A DNA stretch of 64,000 nucleotides from Phytopythium helicoides (taxonomy: Eukaryota > Oomycota > Peronosporomycetes > Pythiales > Pythiaceae): NCBI GenBank assembly GCA_024867545.1, contig JANFNE010000009.1, positions 532,501 to 596,500 of the forward strand, read 5' to 3'. The notes beneath the pieces were generated by a model that searched no databases, was not told where the DNA came from, and worked only from the letters and a program-made list of their open reading frames with translations. The position numbers and the translations under genes were made by a program. Shown here one piece after another: positions 41,738 to 53,799 of the stretch (position 1 is the first letter of the stretch; the number at the start of each line of letters is the position of its first letter).

Positions 41738-44531
41738 TCACTTTCGTGTTTGGTCTAGAAACGCTTGAAAAGCTTTGACATCTGGATCGTTCCGCCTCTG
41801 CATCTCGACAAGCAGCCTAGTAATTTGTACCTGAAGTCTTTTAGCTTCATTGGATATCTTAGTTCTTGGATCCGCTTTCTTGTGTTGATTGAGAGCTTGA
41901 GCGCCATCGAGAGCTTGAGACACGACAAACAATTGCATAGCCGCAAGTGCCGTATTCTTTTGCATATCGTAGTGAGGGTATGTCAGTACTCCTGTTTCGT
42001 CGACTCGATTTTCCACTTCGCCAAGCATTGTCGCGGCAAACTGTAATCCTGACACATACTGTTGCATGGCTGCTAGCATCTCCGATTTGTCTTGGCCAGC
42101 CTGAATGATGTCTGAGCCCGTATTTAGCCAGTATGTGAGTGCAAATAGTGCAGACTGGTAGACAGCATCGGTCGCAATAGTTGCAGAAACGAACTCCCAG
42201 CTCCCACGAGGCATCGTCTTCACCACTTCCAACGAGCCAAGCTCAAGAAGAGCCTTGGTCCGTTCGTTAGCATTCTTCTGCCACGAATTAAAGTGAACAA
42301 GATCCGAGCTTGGCTGCTCATCTATTGGTTTGAATACTTGCCAGACGGCTCCATGCGGAACCAATGTCAGACCCAAGTAGCTTCCATCTGCAGCAATCGC
42401 ACCGTCATTCTGTATAGACAACGACCATCAAGATTTGAGAATTCAATTGTGACAGCTGTACCTGACCAAACAAACCGTACCACCGCATGGAGGTCCAGGA
42501 AAACAGAGACTGAGCCTTGCACATTTGCAACCAAGAGCTCGTAGAGGAATCGAGCATACCCTGAGGAAGTCAGAGAAGTCGACACGTCCTTATAAAGATT
42601 CGGAAACTTGACAGATTTGTACAAGGTATGTTGGCGCGGTTTGAACCAAGGGAAGGGAATGAGTTGAAGGCTGGCATGAATCACATCACGTCGCTGCCCT
42701 TCACAGTTCTACCCAAGAAAAACATATTAGCCATGATCACATGACTTGTAAGAAAACTATTCGGTACCTGCAGGTATCTGATCGAGTTCCAGTTGATGTC
42801 TGTGTACGAGAAAATGAGGGCATCTTCCGGCAGGGACTTCAGGATTGATTCACCAAGCTCTCTAATTATATCTCTGCTCGCGTGAGCCGCATGTGGGCGA
42901 TTGCAGAGTTGATACAACAGTATCCATCCCCCCACACCACACTGGAGTAGCCAGCAGATTCTGCTCATACTGAGCCATTGCGGAGCCTTTGAAGTCTTGG
43001 GTGAGAAAGTGTAGGTAGGATGAAGAGATGCGAGCCCAAGACCGATCCAAACGGCCACAATCGTGTTCGGTTGCATTGAGAAGCGATCTGATACCGCTCG
43101 CGCGAGAGTCAACTCATTCAGCGGAATATTGGCGAGAGAATGAAATACAATCAAGTAGCAGCTGAGAGCTGAAAGCTGAGCAAGCACTGAAAACTGCAAC
43201 CAAGAGCGCTGAAACTAAAGACGAGTTATTAGCTGTAAACGTCTTACAAATTGGTTCAACTAGCTGCTTACCTTGAACTTGGATCGAAGTTGAAGTGATC
43301 CCAGTTGAACGAGAGCGAGGACAACAAGGATCGCAGCCACCCAGTGGAATTCCTTCACAACATCCTTGGCATACGCTGCTAAGCGCAAAGTGAAGCTCTA
43401 GTTGAAAGATAGAAATGGGAGTCAGTAAATGACTTGTACGTGTTCGTAGAAATAACTAGCACAACCTCCGAGTCGCCTTCCCGCGGGGATAGCTTGAAAG
43501 TTCCATACTCCTGGCGCAGGATATGTCGAAGAAAACCTAATTAATGGGAATGGAAAGATAACAGGTGAGTTGGTTGAGGGAAAAAAAGATATATCTTAAC
43601 AACTTGGTACCTCGAAAGTTTGACGCATCTCCCCACGATCCCATCGTTGGTGTCTGTGCAGCCCATGCAGTGTATCCGTAGACTGTAGCCCCTACAATAA
43701 ACCTGGGAACACAGTTTTAGTTGTCAAACTGGTAGTTCTAACGAAGTGTTGAATGATGGTGACTTACGACGCTGTAAATGAAAGAAATTCAAATAGCGTC
43801 CATGCGTGTGTTGTCAGCACCCAGAGGATGTATGGTGCTGCGAACAGCACTACACCAAGCGCAGCCCGCACCAGTTAGCGATTGACTCGACCGTTTGCTG
43901 TAGATGGTTTGCTTAAAGATGACTCATACGTACCTATTGTATGCTGATTCGCTACTCCGAGACCGCAGACAATCGCTCCAAGTCGTGCATTAGCCGCTGT
44001 TGGTCGCCGAAAATGCCGCACCACGAGCACATGCAGAGTAGCGCACAGCAAATTGTTCAATGCGAAGACCTGCATCATCATCCCTTAGCCATCTCACCCG
44101 TAAGAACTTTTGCACGCAGCTCTGTCTGTCGTACGTACCTCAACGCCGACAGCGTGTTCCCACGTAAGTTTCGAGAGCGCAAACAGCAGCCCAGCAAAGA
44201 TAGCAGCAGTCGGCGAACCCTTCTCCGTCATCAAATCGACTGTATGCGCGATCGCACCAGCTGCCAAAGCCGCGAGCACGGCGTTCACGGCATTCGCAGC
44301 GACCACAAACGGCAGCTGAGGAGCGACCTTGGACGCTACCCAGCGCACGATACGCAGCAGCAACAGCAGCAGCGGGTAGCCCGGTGGGTGCGCCACACCA
44401 CCAACGCAGGCCTCGGCCAGCAGCTCGCCACTGTCTCCGCCCGGCAGGCGGCTGATGCCTGGCGAGAGCGCGTACGCGAGCAGCGCGAGGGCCGAGGCGG
44501 CCGCCCCAGGCCGCGACCGTGCAAGATCCAT
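41738..44531 (-). CDS. TMEM260-type O-mannosyltransferase (DUF2723)
   Basis: A multi-exon membrane protein. Exon 1 (44139-44531) has PGGDSGELLAEACVGGVAHPPGYPL, the DUF2723/TMEM260 hallmark with the catalytic Asp-Ser-Gly-Glu. Exon 2 (43934-44069) continues VFALNNLLCATLHVLVVRHF. Further exons with hydrophobic spans lie around 43.8, 43.65, 43.5, 43.35, 43.2-42.77 and 42.7-42.42 kb, and the last exon is 41738-42409. The N-terminal half is a GT-C membrane transferase; the C-terminal half is soluble (FSYTDINWNSIRYLQ). The human homologue adds O-mannose to IPT domains in the ER. The ER location and substrate are inferred from the family. It ends 80 bp from RUVBL2, convergently. Confidence 0.85.
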
Positions 44532-44959
44532 CTTTGCGGAGCCTTTGAAAGCCTTCCAAACTCGCTCGCCACAAAAGCGAGGGCGACTGCTTCATTTGGT
44601 TTTTGTATGGTTGTTGGTTCAACTGCTGGGTGGCACGCCCCTTTACTGAGACCGAGTCAAAAGCGCGCACTTGGGTTCCGTATGGGCGACTTTCCCCCCT
44701 CCTTCGGTTTCGTTTCGCTCGCGCCTGGTTTCCAGCCGCCCGCAGTCGGCAAAAAGATCTCCAACAGGTGCGGCTTCATGCGCGTCTTTCTCGTCGTTGC
44801 GTGGCGCTCTGGTGGCCGCGGGGAGAGCCAGGCGTCGCTCGAGATCAGCGAGGCGTTGGCGGGCGGCTTGGAGCGTCGCGGGCGGATGCGAGGGCTTGGA
44901 GGGAGGAAGGGACGACTGACGTTGGATCTTTTCGCCAGTAGACGCTAGAACGGGACAAG
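44532..44959. promoter_or_regulatory. Divergent upstream region, TMEM260 and V-ATPase c copy 1
   Basis: 428 bp between two start codons. Several overlapping open frames on both strands look like GC-driven shadows. No defined box was recognised. Confidence 0.35.
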
Positions 44960-45571
44960 ATGCTTGCGGAGCTGGTCGCGGAGGTGTGCCCGACGTCGGC
45001 GTCGTTCTTTGGCTTCATGGGCGTCGCCTCGGCCCTCGTCTTTGCCAGTGCGTAGCTTTTCATTTCTCGCCGGCTGTCGTGGGCGTGAGTATTTCGCGGG
45101 GACACTAACACGACTTTGTTGAATGTTTGTGTGCGCGCTACAGACCTCGGTGCGGCGTACGGCACGGCCAAGTCGGGCGTCGGCATCGCTTCGATGGGTG
45201 TGATGCGTCCGGATCTGGCGATGCGCAACATTATCCCGGTTGTCATGGCTGGTGTGCTGGGCATCTACGGCCTGATCGTGGCGGTGATCATTCAGGGCTC
45301 GATCGACCCTCCGAGCGGCAACTCGCCCAAGTACGGCTCGTACACGGGCTTTGCGCACTTGGCGGCTGGTCTTTGCTGTGGTCTGAGCGGTCTGGCGGCT
45401 GGTATGGCGATCGGTGTGGTGGGCGACGCGGGCGTTCGCGCGGTGGGCCAGCAGGAGAAGCTGTTCGTGAACATGATCCTGATTTTGATTTTCGCGGAGG
45501 CGCTGGGTCTCTACGGCCTCATCGTGGCGCTCATCCTGTCGCAGAAGAAGAGCGACTGCCCGTCGGAGTAA
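44960..45571 (+). CDS. V-type ATPase subunit c (proteolipid), copy 1
   Basis: Two exons (44960-45047 and 45144-45571) encode 171 aa with four transmembrane helices. Subunit c forms the rotating proton-translocating ring of V0 in vacuolar and endosomal membranes. The key carboxylate is in helix 4 ([13 protein letters not shown]). Helix 1 reads [14 protein letters not shown], then [20 protein letters not shown], the universal proteolipid loop. Length matches the eukaryotic 16-kDa subunit (about 155-170 aa). The 96-nt intron has GTGCG/CTACAG ends. It is almost identical to the inverted copy at 46018-46629. Confidence 0.95.
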
Positions 45572-46017
45572 GGAGCACAAGACTGGAGGATGCATCAGCA
45601 TGGGAGGAGTATGGTGGCCTAGCTGAGCCCTTTTAAAGTCGTAATGACGCCCATTGAGGCGCCGCTTTTGTACATCCTTCCTGATAGTTTGGTATCTCGT
45701 TTGCTAGAGAAGCAGATGAATATGCTTTGTCGGCGAAAATTATGGTTTTATAGTAGTCGTCTTTGCAATCGAAGTGCAGATGCGTCAGACATGACTAGAG
45801 CAGCCACCACCTCTGATCAGCTTGAGCACGCTCAATCCAAGCAATCTGCACTTCACGCAATATGATAGCAAGCCCAACACAAAGAGAGGAAAGAGTGAAT
45901 TTGAGGTAATGCATCGTGCGCTAGCCTAGCTGCCACGACGCCTGACAGCTGCCTGGTCAGCAGACACGTCTGAAGTCTGTAGTAGCCGTGCCGCTGACAT
46001 TATTGCTAGGTGAGAGC
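45572..46017. other. Spacer of the V-ATPase c inverted pair
   Basis: 446 bp of AT-richer single-copy DNA holding the 3' ends of both convergent genes. The first bases after the two stop codons differ (GGAGCACAAG versus GCTCTCACCT), so sequence identity ends at the stop. No gene is seen. Confidence 0.6.
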
Positions 46018-46629
46018 TTACTCCGACGGGCAGTCGCTCTTCTTCTGCGACAGGATGAGCGCCACGATGAGGCCGTAGAGACCCAGCGCCTCCGCGAAAA
46101 TCAAAATCAGGATCATGTTCACGAACAGCTTCTCCTGCTGGCCCACCGCGCGAACGCCCGCGTCGCCCACCACACCGATCGCCATACCAGCCGCCAGACC
46201 GCTCAGACCACAGCAAAGACCAGCCGCCAAGTGCGCAAAGCCCGTGTACGAGCCGTACTTGGGCGAGTTGCCGCTCGGAGGGTCGATCGAGCCCTGAATG
46301 ATCACCGCCACGATCAGGCCGTAGATGCCCAGCACACCAGCCATGACAACCGGGATAATGTTGCGCATCGCCAGATCCGGACGCATCACACCCATCGAAG
46401 CGATGCCGACGCCCGACTTGGCCGTGCCGTACGCCGCACCGAGGTCTGTAGCGCGCACACAAACATTCAACAAAGTCGTGTTAGTGTCCCCGCGAAATAC
46501 TCACGCCCACGACAGCCGACGAGAAATGAAAAGCCACGCACTGGCAAAGACGAGGGCCGAGGCGACGCCCATGAAGCCAAAGAACGACGCCGACGTCGGG
46601 CACACCTCCGCGACCAGCTCCGCAAGCAT
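46018..46629 (-). CDS. V-type ATPase subunit c (proteolipid), copy 2
   Basis: Two exons (46542-46629 and 46018-46445) of the same lengths as copy 1, encoding an apparently identical 171-aa protein with the helix-4 glutamate. The intron has the same 96-nt length and differs from copy 1 at only two positions that I could find. Upstream and downstream flanks do not match copy 1. The near-identity of intron and synonymous sites means recent duplication or ongoing gene conversion. Confidence 0.95.
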
Positions 46630-47218
46630 TTTTTCGAGGTAGTTTGTCGGTTGAGAAGAGGCTTCGAAAGGCGAGACGCTGGGCACCGACGCCACCCACA
46701 CGCGAACGCTACCGTCAGCTCCACCGTCTCGACACGCAAACGCCTGTACAGACGCAGTTGGCGGCTTCGCGCAGCCCGCACTCACCTCGCTCGCTCGCTC
46801 GCTGGCTCGGTCGGATTATCGATCTGAAGCGCGGAAAGAAGCCGCGCGGCTCTCCAGCCACACGAGGTTTTATCGAAAAAAAACCACGACAAGATTGGGC
46901 AAAAAATAGTGTGGCGGGAGGGCTTGTGGTCGTTTCCCAATGGTAGCGCGGGGTGTGAAACGAACGGCGCTGACGGCTAAAGATGGAGCAACGAAAGGGG
47001 AGCCCGCACTGCTGCATGGAGGAGGATTGGAAGGCTGAATGGTTGGTTGATCGCAGCGACGACGTCGACGTCGACGATGGTCGATGAGAAACCGTGATGA
47101 ATCTGGGCGGCCCTTGCTTGAAGTGGTGTCATCTCCTCATATAGTGTGGACAACATAGAATTGAGATTGACGCCGCTTTCCCAAAACCCAAGCAAATCGA
47201 CAGCACTGAGCGGCGACC
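46630..47218. promoter_or_regulatory. Divergent upstream region, V-ATPase c copy 2 and MED22
   Basis: 589 bp without a recognised gene. It has a GACGTCGACGTCGACG palindromic run near 47059-47075 and a CCAAT box near 46936 (TCCCAATGG). Frames across it are short and lack motifs. Confidence 0.4.
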
Positions 47219-47766
47219 ATGGCGGAGGAGTACCGGCAGCGTCTGGACAACAACGTGGAGAAGCTCGTGGAGAATTTCAAGGGACTCATCAAGACGTCCA
47301 AGATCAAGGACAAGAGCAACACCACCCGCGAGGCCTACCAGAGCTCCATCTACGCGACTACGCTGGTGGGGAAACGAGCGGCGTTGTCTTGTGATGGTGC
47401 CAGGACGGTGCTCACCCACTGGAGTGGTTTGCTGTCGTGCCTGCAGGTGCAAGCGAGCGAGTCGCTGCTCAAGCTTGTGTCCGAGATGAAGCTCTCGCTC
47501 GCACTCGGCGACTTCGAGGGCATGAACCAGACTGTTGACTCGACCATGGAGGACCTCTACAAGCGGTTCGTTGCGCCTGATGAGCGAACAACTCCTCGAG
47601 CTTTGTATTGATACCTTTCGTGCACTTCAGATGCGATGATGTGGACGCCAACATTTCCCACCTGAGTGCCGACATCTCATCGGCCCTCTTCGAGCTTGAA
47701 GGACACTACTACCAATCCAAATGGCGCCTGCCGCCTATCGAGAGCGAGGCCGACGCGAGCTCGTAG
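47219..47766 (+). CDS. MED22: Mediator complex subunit 22 (Surf5-like)
   Basis: Three exons (47219-47365, 47447-47565, 47631-47766), 133 aa. It is wholly helical, beginning EEYRQRLDNNVEKLVENFKG, similar to SYNKRLKDDIKSIMDNFTEI of human MED22, then ASESLLKLVSEMKLSLALGDF (human AGESLMKLVSDLKQFLILNDF) and a C-terminal SADISSALFELEGHYYQSKW (human DEISIDLYELEEEYYSS). It is part of the Mediator head module, pairing with MED11, and bridges transcription factors and RNA polymerase II. The short length matches the family (about 140-200 aa). It is convergent with the SNF5 gene, 120 bp apart. Confidence 0.9.
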
Positions 47767-47886
47767 AGATTCAATGTAGTGTAACCCTCAGATAATCACA
47801 GCGTCAACAAGCGCCAGCTCAAATATCCCGTTCTGGCCGTACATTAAGCCCTTCTTGTCTGAAAGCATATCCAACTGCGCTCACAA

Positions 47887-50149
47887 CTACCCATCCAGAT
47901 CACCATCATCGTCGGGATCATCATCATCGGCGTCATCGTCTTCATCGGCGTCGTCGTCTTCGTCGTCATCGACATCAATGCTGGGGACCATGGGGGCAAT
48001 GCGATGCGCTGATGACTGAGAGGCAGAGAAAGCGGACGGCGATTGAGGGATCGAGGTCATCGGAGCACTCGGGTTTGAAGCGTGAGTTGCCATAGATGCC
48101 GACGCCACAGGCATAGTAAGTGGCAGGTTCTCCTTCATGCGCCACTCGTTCAAGCGCCGCTGGTTCTCATGTTCAGTGATGGGGATATAGCTGTGCACTA
48201 GAGTTAGAGAATGCAATTCAACTGGCACCCAGATGAAATAGTCACAACTCACCTTGCTCGCTGCTCCTCCGTCAGCTTTTGCCACATATCACCGAGAATT
48301 TTGGACGCATCTTTAGCGTTCGTGTTCGGGTGCTCGGCCATAATTTTCTTCCGCCACTGACTGAGATCGACGCAACAAACACAATTCAGAACGGATGTGA
48401 AAAAGGTCAACGAGGGACACGACAGCATACCGGCAAAACATCAAAAAAGTGTTGACTGGCTTGGGCGGGCGGTTCGGCTTTGATGCTGGGACTGGTGGAG
48501 CCTTTATCATCGTGCTTTGGGAGTGTGGCCGCATGCGCTTGTAGTCCTCGCGTTCAAGCTGAGGCACATCCTCAGCTAAGACATACTTGACTGAGGGCGA
48601 CCACGCGTCGATATCAGCACGGTCACGGAAGGGCACCGTGACCGGCGGTAGCCGCGTCACTCGGTCCTTCAGCCCTTCGCGAATAAGCTGCAAACATGAT
48701 CAGAGTAACATGAATTGCACTGTGCAAGCCTAAAAAACAATTCTTAGCAAATGCACGCACGCGAGCGTAGTCCTGCAGCTGCTCTCGAATGGATAGTGCA
48801 ATTTGGGCTTCAAACTCGCCGCTCAAGCCCTGAAAATACAATACAAAGTTAGCAACACGCTCGCTACCTCGGCTTTGCATTTTGTCGACGGTACCATATC
48901 TTCGCACAAAACTTGCGCGAACTGCTCAGGTGAATTGTTTGGGTCATTGAGGTCCCACTCGAAACGATCGATGAAAATGGTGTCGTTGATGCGCAAGTTG
49001 ATGAAAATTGGGTGCAGACTCTCCGATGTCACAGCATCATGCCACGGCTGGGTTTGGCGCGCCTTGGCGACTTGTGCCTCAATAGAAGCAGTGATCGGCT
49101 TGTGAAACACCTCGGGGAGGTCCAGATCATGCACAAGAGTCGCAGCAAATAACTCGGCTGTAAAATCTTGCTCGTAGCTGGAGAAAAAAAATGGATGCTG
49201 GTGAGTACGAGAGCATCGAATGGAGTTTTCACGCTTGCCTTACATATTCCACGTGAACGAGTCAATGTAACGGTAGCCTTCGACGTCAACATCGATACGG
49301 ATCGGGATGAGTGTTGTTTTACTGGTTGGAAACTGCGCAACACAAGCAATCCCATCAGTATGGGGAACTACTATATCAGCATTCATACTTGCATCCAGCT
49401 ACCTTTGGATACTTGTAGAGTCGACGCTGCACACGGAGAGCAGCCGACGCTCTGTGCAATTACACCGCCAGAGTTAGATGTCGACTTTCGTAAGCCATTT
49501 CTCCAGGTCTAGATCAACCGCACCTTTTTGAGGGGTTGTTCGGATCGTTGGCATCATCCAGTTTCCGCTTGAGCTTCGGCGACGTCGCATTCGAGCTCAT
49601 AACTATCCATGTAGAGTTCGACACATCCTCACCGTCAGCACACTCAACCATCCACGAAATCGAATCCCAGACGCGGCACGCACACACGCTCCTGTCGACA
49701 GGCTTGCCGCCGCGTCGTCGGATGAGCCAGGACTCCATGAGTCCGTTGATCTACGCGAGCACAGCAGTGCGTCCTCGTCAGTCCCCATTCGTTTGCAGCA
49801 GCCGCCTCGGCTTCGCACGCACCCGACCGACGTTGCCCTTGTACCGGCCGAGCATCCACTGCGAGAGCATGCTGGCGTTCACGCCGCACTCCTTGGACAC
49901 GTCAACCTGGCGCAGCCCAAGCCGGTTGCGCAGCACCTCGACCTGCTCGAGCACGACATCCACCGGCGCTGAGCCCCCGCCGCCGCGTCCCCCAAGCCAG
50001 CGCCACCGCGCACCTCCTGCGAGAGCACCGACCGCTCGACCTCCGCATTGTCCTGTCGCCGCCCACAGCCAGCGCCGCGTGAGAGCGCCGCCCCGCCCCG
50101 AAGCCGCCGGGCGCGCACCGAGAGGGCTGCGCGCACCGTGCGAGCGCAA
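47887..50149 (-). CDS. SNF5/SMARCB1-type chromatin remodeller with HTH and HMG box
   Basis: Multi-exon gene. From the N-terminus: an HTH-like segment (LRNRLGLRQVDVSKECGVNA...LSQWMLGRYKGN, about 49850-49960); two SNF5 repeats, PIRIDVDVEGYRYIDSFTWN (about 49311-49249) and HPIFINLRINDTIFIDRFEW (about 49013-48940) followed by SPEQFAQVLCEDM and GEFEAQIALSIREQL; then an HMG box (PPKPVNTFLMFCR, MAEHPNTNAKDASKILGDMW, YIPITEHENQRRLNEW, 48480-48140); and an Asp-rich tail ending at 47887. SNF5 is a core subunit of SWI/SNF. The 5' exon is uncertain: the upstream frame is open to 50149 but GC-rich and Arg/Gly-rich, and an additional small exon near 50195 (MAARDFAHLQA) is possible. Confidence 0.85.
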
Positions 50150-50286
50150 GTTTCCGTTTTCCTACCGCCTGAAGATGCGCGAAGTCGCGAGCCGCCATTG
50201 CACCGAGGACCAAGCGGCCGCCCACCGTCGAAACCTGTGCGCTCCGCTATGGCCCGGCTGCCGGCTGCCTCCCGACCCGTTTTGCG

Positions 50287-50354
50287 TCACGTGATTGGTC
50301 AATAATAAACATTTTTCATTGGTCGAAATGCGGATGGAGAGCGGCCACGATTGG
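50287..50354. promoter_or_regulatory. E-box and three CCAAT boxes, SNF5/PP4R3 divergent promoter
   Basis: A palindromic TCACGTGA at 50287-50294 overlaps ATTGG at 50294-50298; further ATTGG lie at 50318-50322 and 50350-50354. All are between the two divergent genes. Confidence 0.45.
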
Positions 50355-50911
50355 CTGCCGGGATCACAACGATGTGGCGATGTCAGCTTGCAGCAAAGTG
50401 CAACAATCCGCGTCGAGGCAGCTCTGCAGTGCGCTTTTGCGCTCGTATCATGGGCGGCTGCACCGCAGCGCTTGCACTATAAACATGGAGGGCTCCATGA
50501 CGCACATATGAATCAGCGACCAATCGGATCGATCTCATCACTTGGGCCAGTCGAAGGTGCCAGTGCCAGCCAGCCAGTGCAAGTCATGTCTCGCACGGAT
50601 TTGAAGCTGCGGCGGGTGCACTACCGCTCACGTTCGTTTATTTCCGATCACAAGCATACTGAGCGCGAGTGAAGCAAACCGCAAGCGCCGCTGTCGGCGC
50701 GAAGAAAACGAAAAAGCCCCGCGCGCCGTCGGGGGCTGCAGGGGGAGCGGGCGCGGCCGGGAACGAGCCGCTTGCGTCTTGTCGCCGACCGCCGCGCGCG
50801 TCCGCGAGCCGGAGCAGAAGCCGCAGCTCGTCGCGGGGGCCGAGGGCGCCGCCGCTCGTGGGAATCCCGGCGTCGAGTCGTTGCCGTTGGCGCCGTTGAA
50901 CGCGAGAGGAC

Positions 50912-53799
50912 ATGGACGACCTGGTGGCCGAGTTCGTGGTCGACAGGCCGCGCGAGTGCGTCGCGAGCTGCGGTGCTGGCGGGGTGCGCGTCGTTCAGCT
51001 AGAGCTGACCGTTTTCGTGGGAACGATGAACGCAGGCGCCAGGAGCTGCCCGAGTGCGATGTCGAGCACCTGGAGGAGATCCTCGCGGTGCTCAAGGCGG
51101 CGACGTTGGGTGCGCGGGCGTTTATTGTCCGTAGCCTGCTGGAAAAGGTGCGGGGTTTTAGCCTCAGAGGATGCGTGGAGGGCGGGTTTGCTTACCGAAT
51201 CCCACGGATGCGGCTTCACAGGACGGCGCATATGTGATCAAGCTGCTCGACCTGTTCGACCTGTGCGAGCTCGGTGGCGACAAGGCGGTCCTGCACTGCA
51301 TCTTCAACATTTTCTACGCGTTATGTGCGTGCAGCATCTGTGGGACTTGCCCTGCGCTGACCTCGAGCGTGTTAGGCTCATTGAATCGTCTGCCTTGCTG
51401 CTTGGCGCAACAGTGGAATTGTGCGACCGATCTCTCATTGAGCTGCTGCTGAGCGACGACAACTTCCTGTCGGTCGTCGGGGTATTAGGCTACAACCCGA
51501 ATCTACTCAAGGAAATCGACTTTAGGTCCGACCTTGAAGCGAGCATGGCGTACAAAGAGGTGCGGCATTGAAGCTCATCCCATCATTGCGTGCTCTCTTG
51601 AGGCTAACAAGGACGCTACATAGGTTATTGCTATCCCTGACCAGGCAATCCTCGACCGCGTGCATATGAATTTCCGCATCCACGTCATCAAGGACAACGT
51701 ATTGGTCCGATCGCTCCCGGACTCCACGGTCATCTTGCTCGACCACATGGTCAACGAGAACAACTACTACATCTTGACTTACATTTCTGATACGGACGAC
51801 TATTGGCAGAGCATGTACGCTTGGAATGTCAAGCTTTTTTTTTTTCATGATGACTAGACTCATTTACGAACGCGTTCTTGCATGGACACAGGAAGCAGCT
51901 AGTGTTGAATGAGGAGAAGCGTTCGGACGGACTGGGATTGCTAAAAGAGGTGCTGCGACTTGTCCGGACTACGCGTCCAATTGACAAATTTGGCCCATCA
52001 CCGATCCGGCGCGATGGAATTTTTGGGCCTCCTCCAGCCTTTGGCGAACTCATCGAGAAACTTTTCGGTGACGGCCAGCTGTTCGAGGCTTTTGCGACCG
52101 TACTGGGCAGTCCTGAGTCGACTGATAAAGACATTACTCTCGCAGTTGACATTTTCAACGGTCTATTGCTGTATCAAGGACCAGAACGTCTTCGGACTTA
52201 CCTCGCAAGCGAAGGGAAGTGTGTTGCGTCACCGAAATCCGACAAGGAGCATCTGGAGTGGAAGCCCGGATCTTCGCTTTTCACAGCACTTCTTGTGGTG
52301 TTCGAGCGCCTGGAAACTACGCGAGTGCAAGTCTTCACGCTGCTCCGAGAAGTTTTCCGCATCCCTTTGGGTCATGTAAGCAGCATTCACTGGCTGCCTT
52401 GATGACGTAGCATTTCGGCTGACTCGTGATATTTACATTTTGCCCAAAGGATGACAAATTTCTCAGCGTACTTTACCCGAACTACATGCATTGGGTGTTG
52501 CAACCTTTGAAATACTCGTCTGTAGACGAGGTGGAGTCATCCGTGCTGTTCGATCTCCACGACAGTATCATGGAGCTGCTGACTTTCTGCACCGAGAATC
52601 ACGGCTACCGCGTCAAGTATTTGTTTGGACGGCAACCAATTGCTGCGTATGTCGAGCAAATGCTGAGGTCGAAGAACAAGCTCTTTGTTATCCGTACGTC
52701 TCTTCGTCATGACCGATTGAAGCGATTCATATTGCTAACGGCTTGTCACTGTTTACCAACGATATTAGACGCTGTTAAATTTCTGAAGGCATGCGCTGCT
52801 CGTGCGGAAGCATTCTTTTCGCGATTCCTCATCCAGAACAATCTTCTTGCGGCCGCACTGTCCAATCTTGAGATCGGAAAGCCTAATAATGGCGCAGTAG
52901 GCTCCGCCATCCTGGAGCTGTTGGCATTCATCGAAAAGGTTCGTGTGGAGCAGCTTGTCCAATGAATTATGGTCTATCACTTACCAAGTCTTTGCCTCTA
53001 TGTCCAGTCTAACCTAACGTCACTTATCGAGCACATTTACAAGAAGTTCTACGAGACCTACAAGAGCGAGTGCCCTATTGTGTTTAATGCTATCCGCTCA
53101 CGGTATGTGGACCATCATATCGGAGTCGCCGATGTGGAGATGGACATGAATGGGAATAGCATCGAGACGGGGGCTCAAAGCACACCGACGCAATTTGTCA
53201 AGCAAAGTGCAATTGACGCTGAAGAGGAAATGTACTGGGAGAAAGACACAGAGGAGGATGAAGATCGTGCTACCCCACCAGGTGGGTTTACGTCGGATGC
53301 GGGCAAGAGTGACCTCTCGGAGGAGGAAATATCGTGCCGCACGCCGCCACAACCCCTGAAACTTGTTGATTACGATGACGACGACGATCACGATCCGTCC
53401 TTTGACGACAGTAAGGGAGCAGAGTCTAATGGAACTCATGAAGCCAAACCTGAAGATGAGGAAGAGGAGTTGAAGCTTCCAGATCGCCCAGCCAAGCCCG
53501 AAGACGAAGCTCCGACTTTCCTGAACGGCAGTGTTCTCGTCCACAAAAAGAAGAAAAAAATGAAGATGGTCGTCAAGTCCATTGCGGTGCCACAACTCAA
53601 GGGCGCTAACGGGCACGCAGCATCTTCCTCGATCCCTAACGAATCACCGATCGACTCGTCAATATCGTCGGCGGGTGGCGCGCATGATGAGTCGACCCCG
53701 CAGCTGATAGCAAAACGAAAATTAGAGTTAGAGGAAGCCAAGAGCGCCGAGAGTTTGCTGAAAAAGTCGAAGTCGTGCGCTCCGGTCACTTCTAGTTAG
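50912..53799 (+). CDS. Protein phosphatase 4 regulatory subunit 3 (SMEK/PP4R3)
   Basis: About ten exons, first two read as 50912-50983 and 51043-51147. The armadillo-like SMEK domain is well conserved: PECDVEHLEEILAVLK, FDLCELGGDKAVLHCIFNIF, FLSVVGVLGYNPNLLKEIDF, AIPDQAILDRVHMNFRI, VILLDHMVNENN, DGLGLLKEVLRLVR, DSIMELLTFCTENHGYRVKY, and FLKACAARAEAFFSRFLIQN with AVGSAILELLAFIEK. The C-terminal 250 residues are acidic and Ser-rich with a Lys-rich patch (KKKKKMKMV), probably a nuclear signal. PP4R3 targets the PP4 phosphatase to DNA-damage and chromatin substrates. The usual N-terminal PH/EVH1-like domain (about 100 residues) that normally precedes the SMEK domain is not found in the sequence upstream. 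Confidence 0.88.

Noticed and set aside
45988..46827. 279-codon plus-strand frame opposite V-ATPase c copy 2 (mirrored at 44945-45601)
   Set aside because: His/Arg/Ala-rich antisense shadow that exists on both arms only because the arms are identical.
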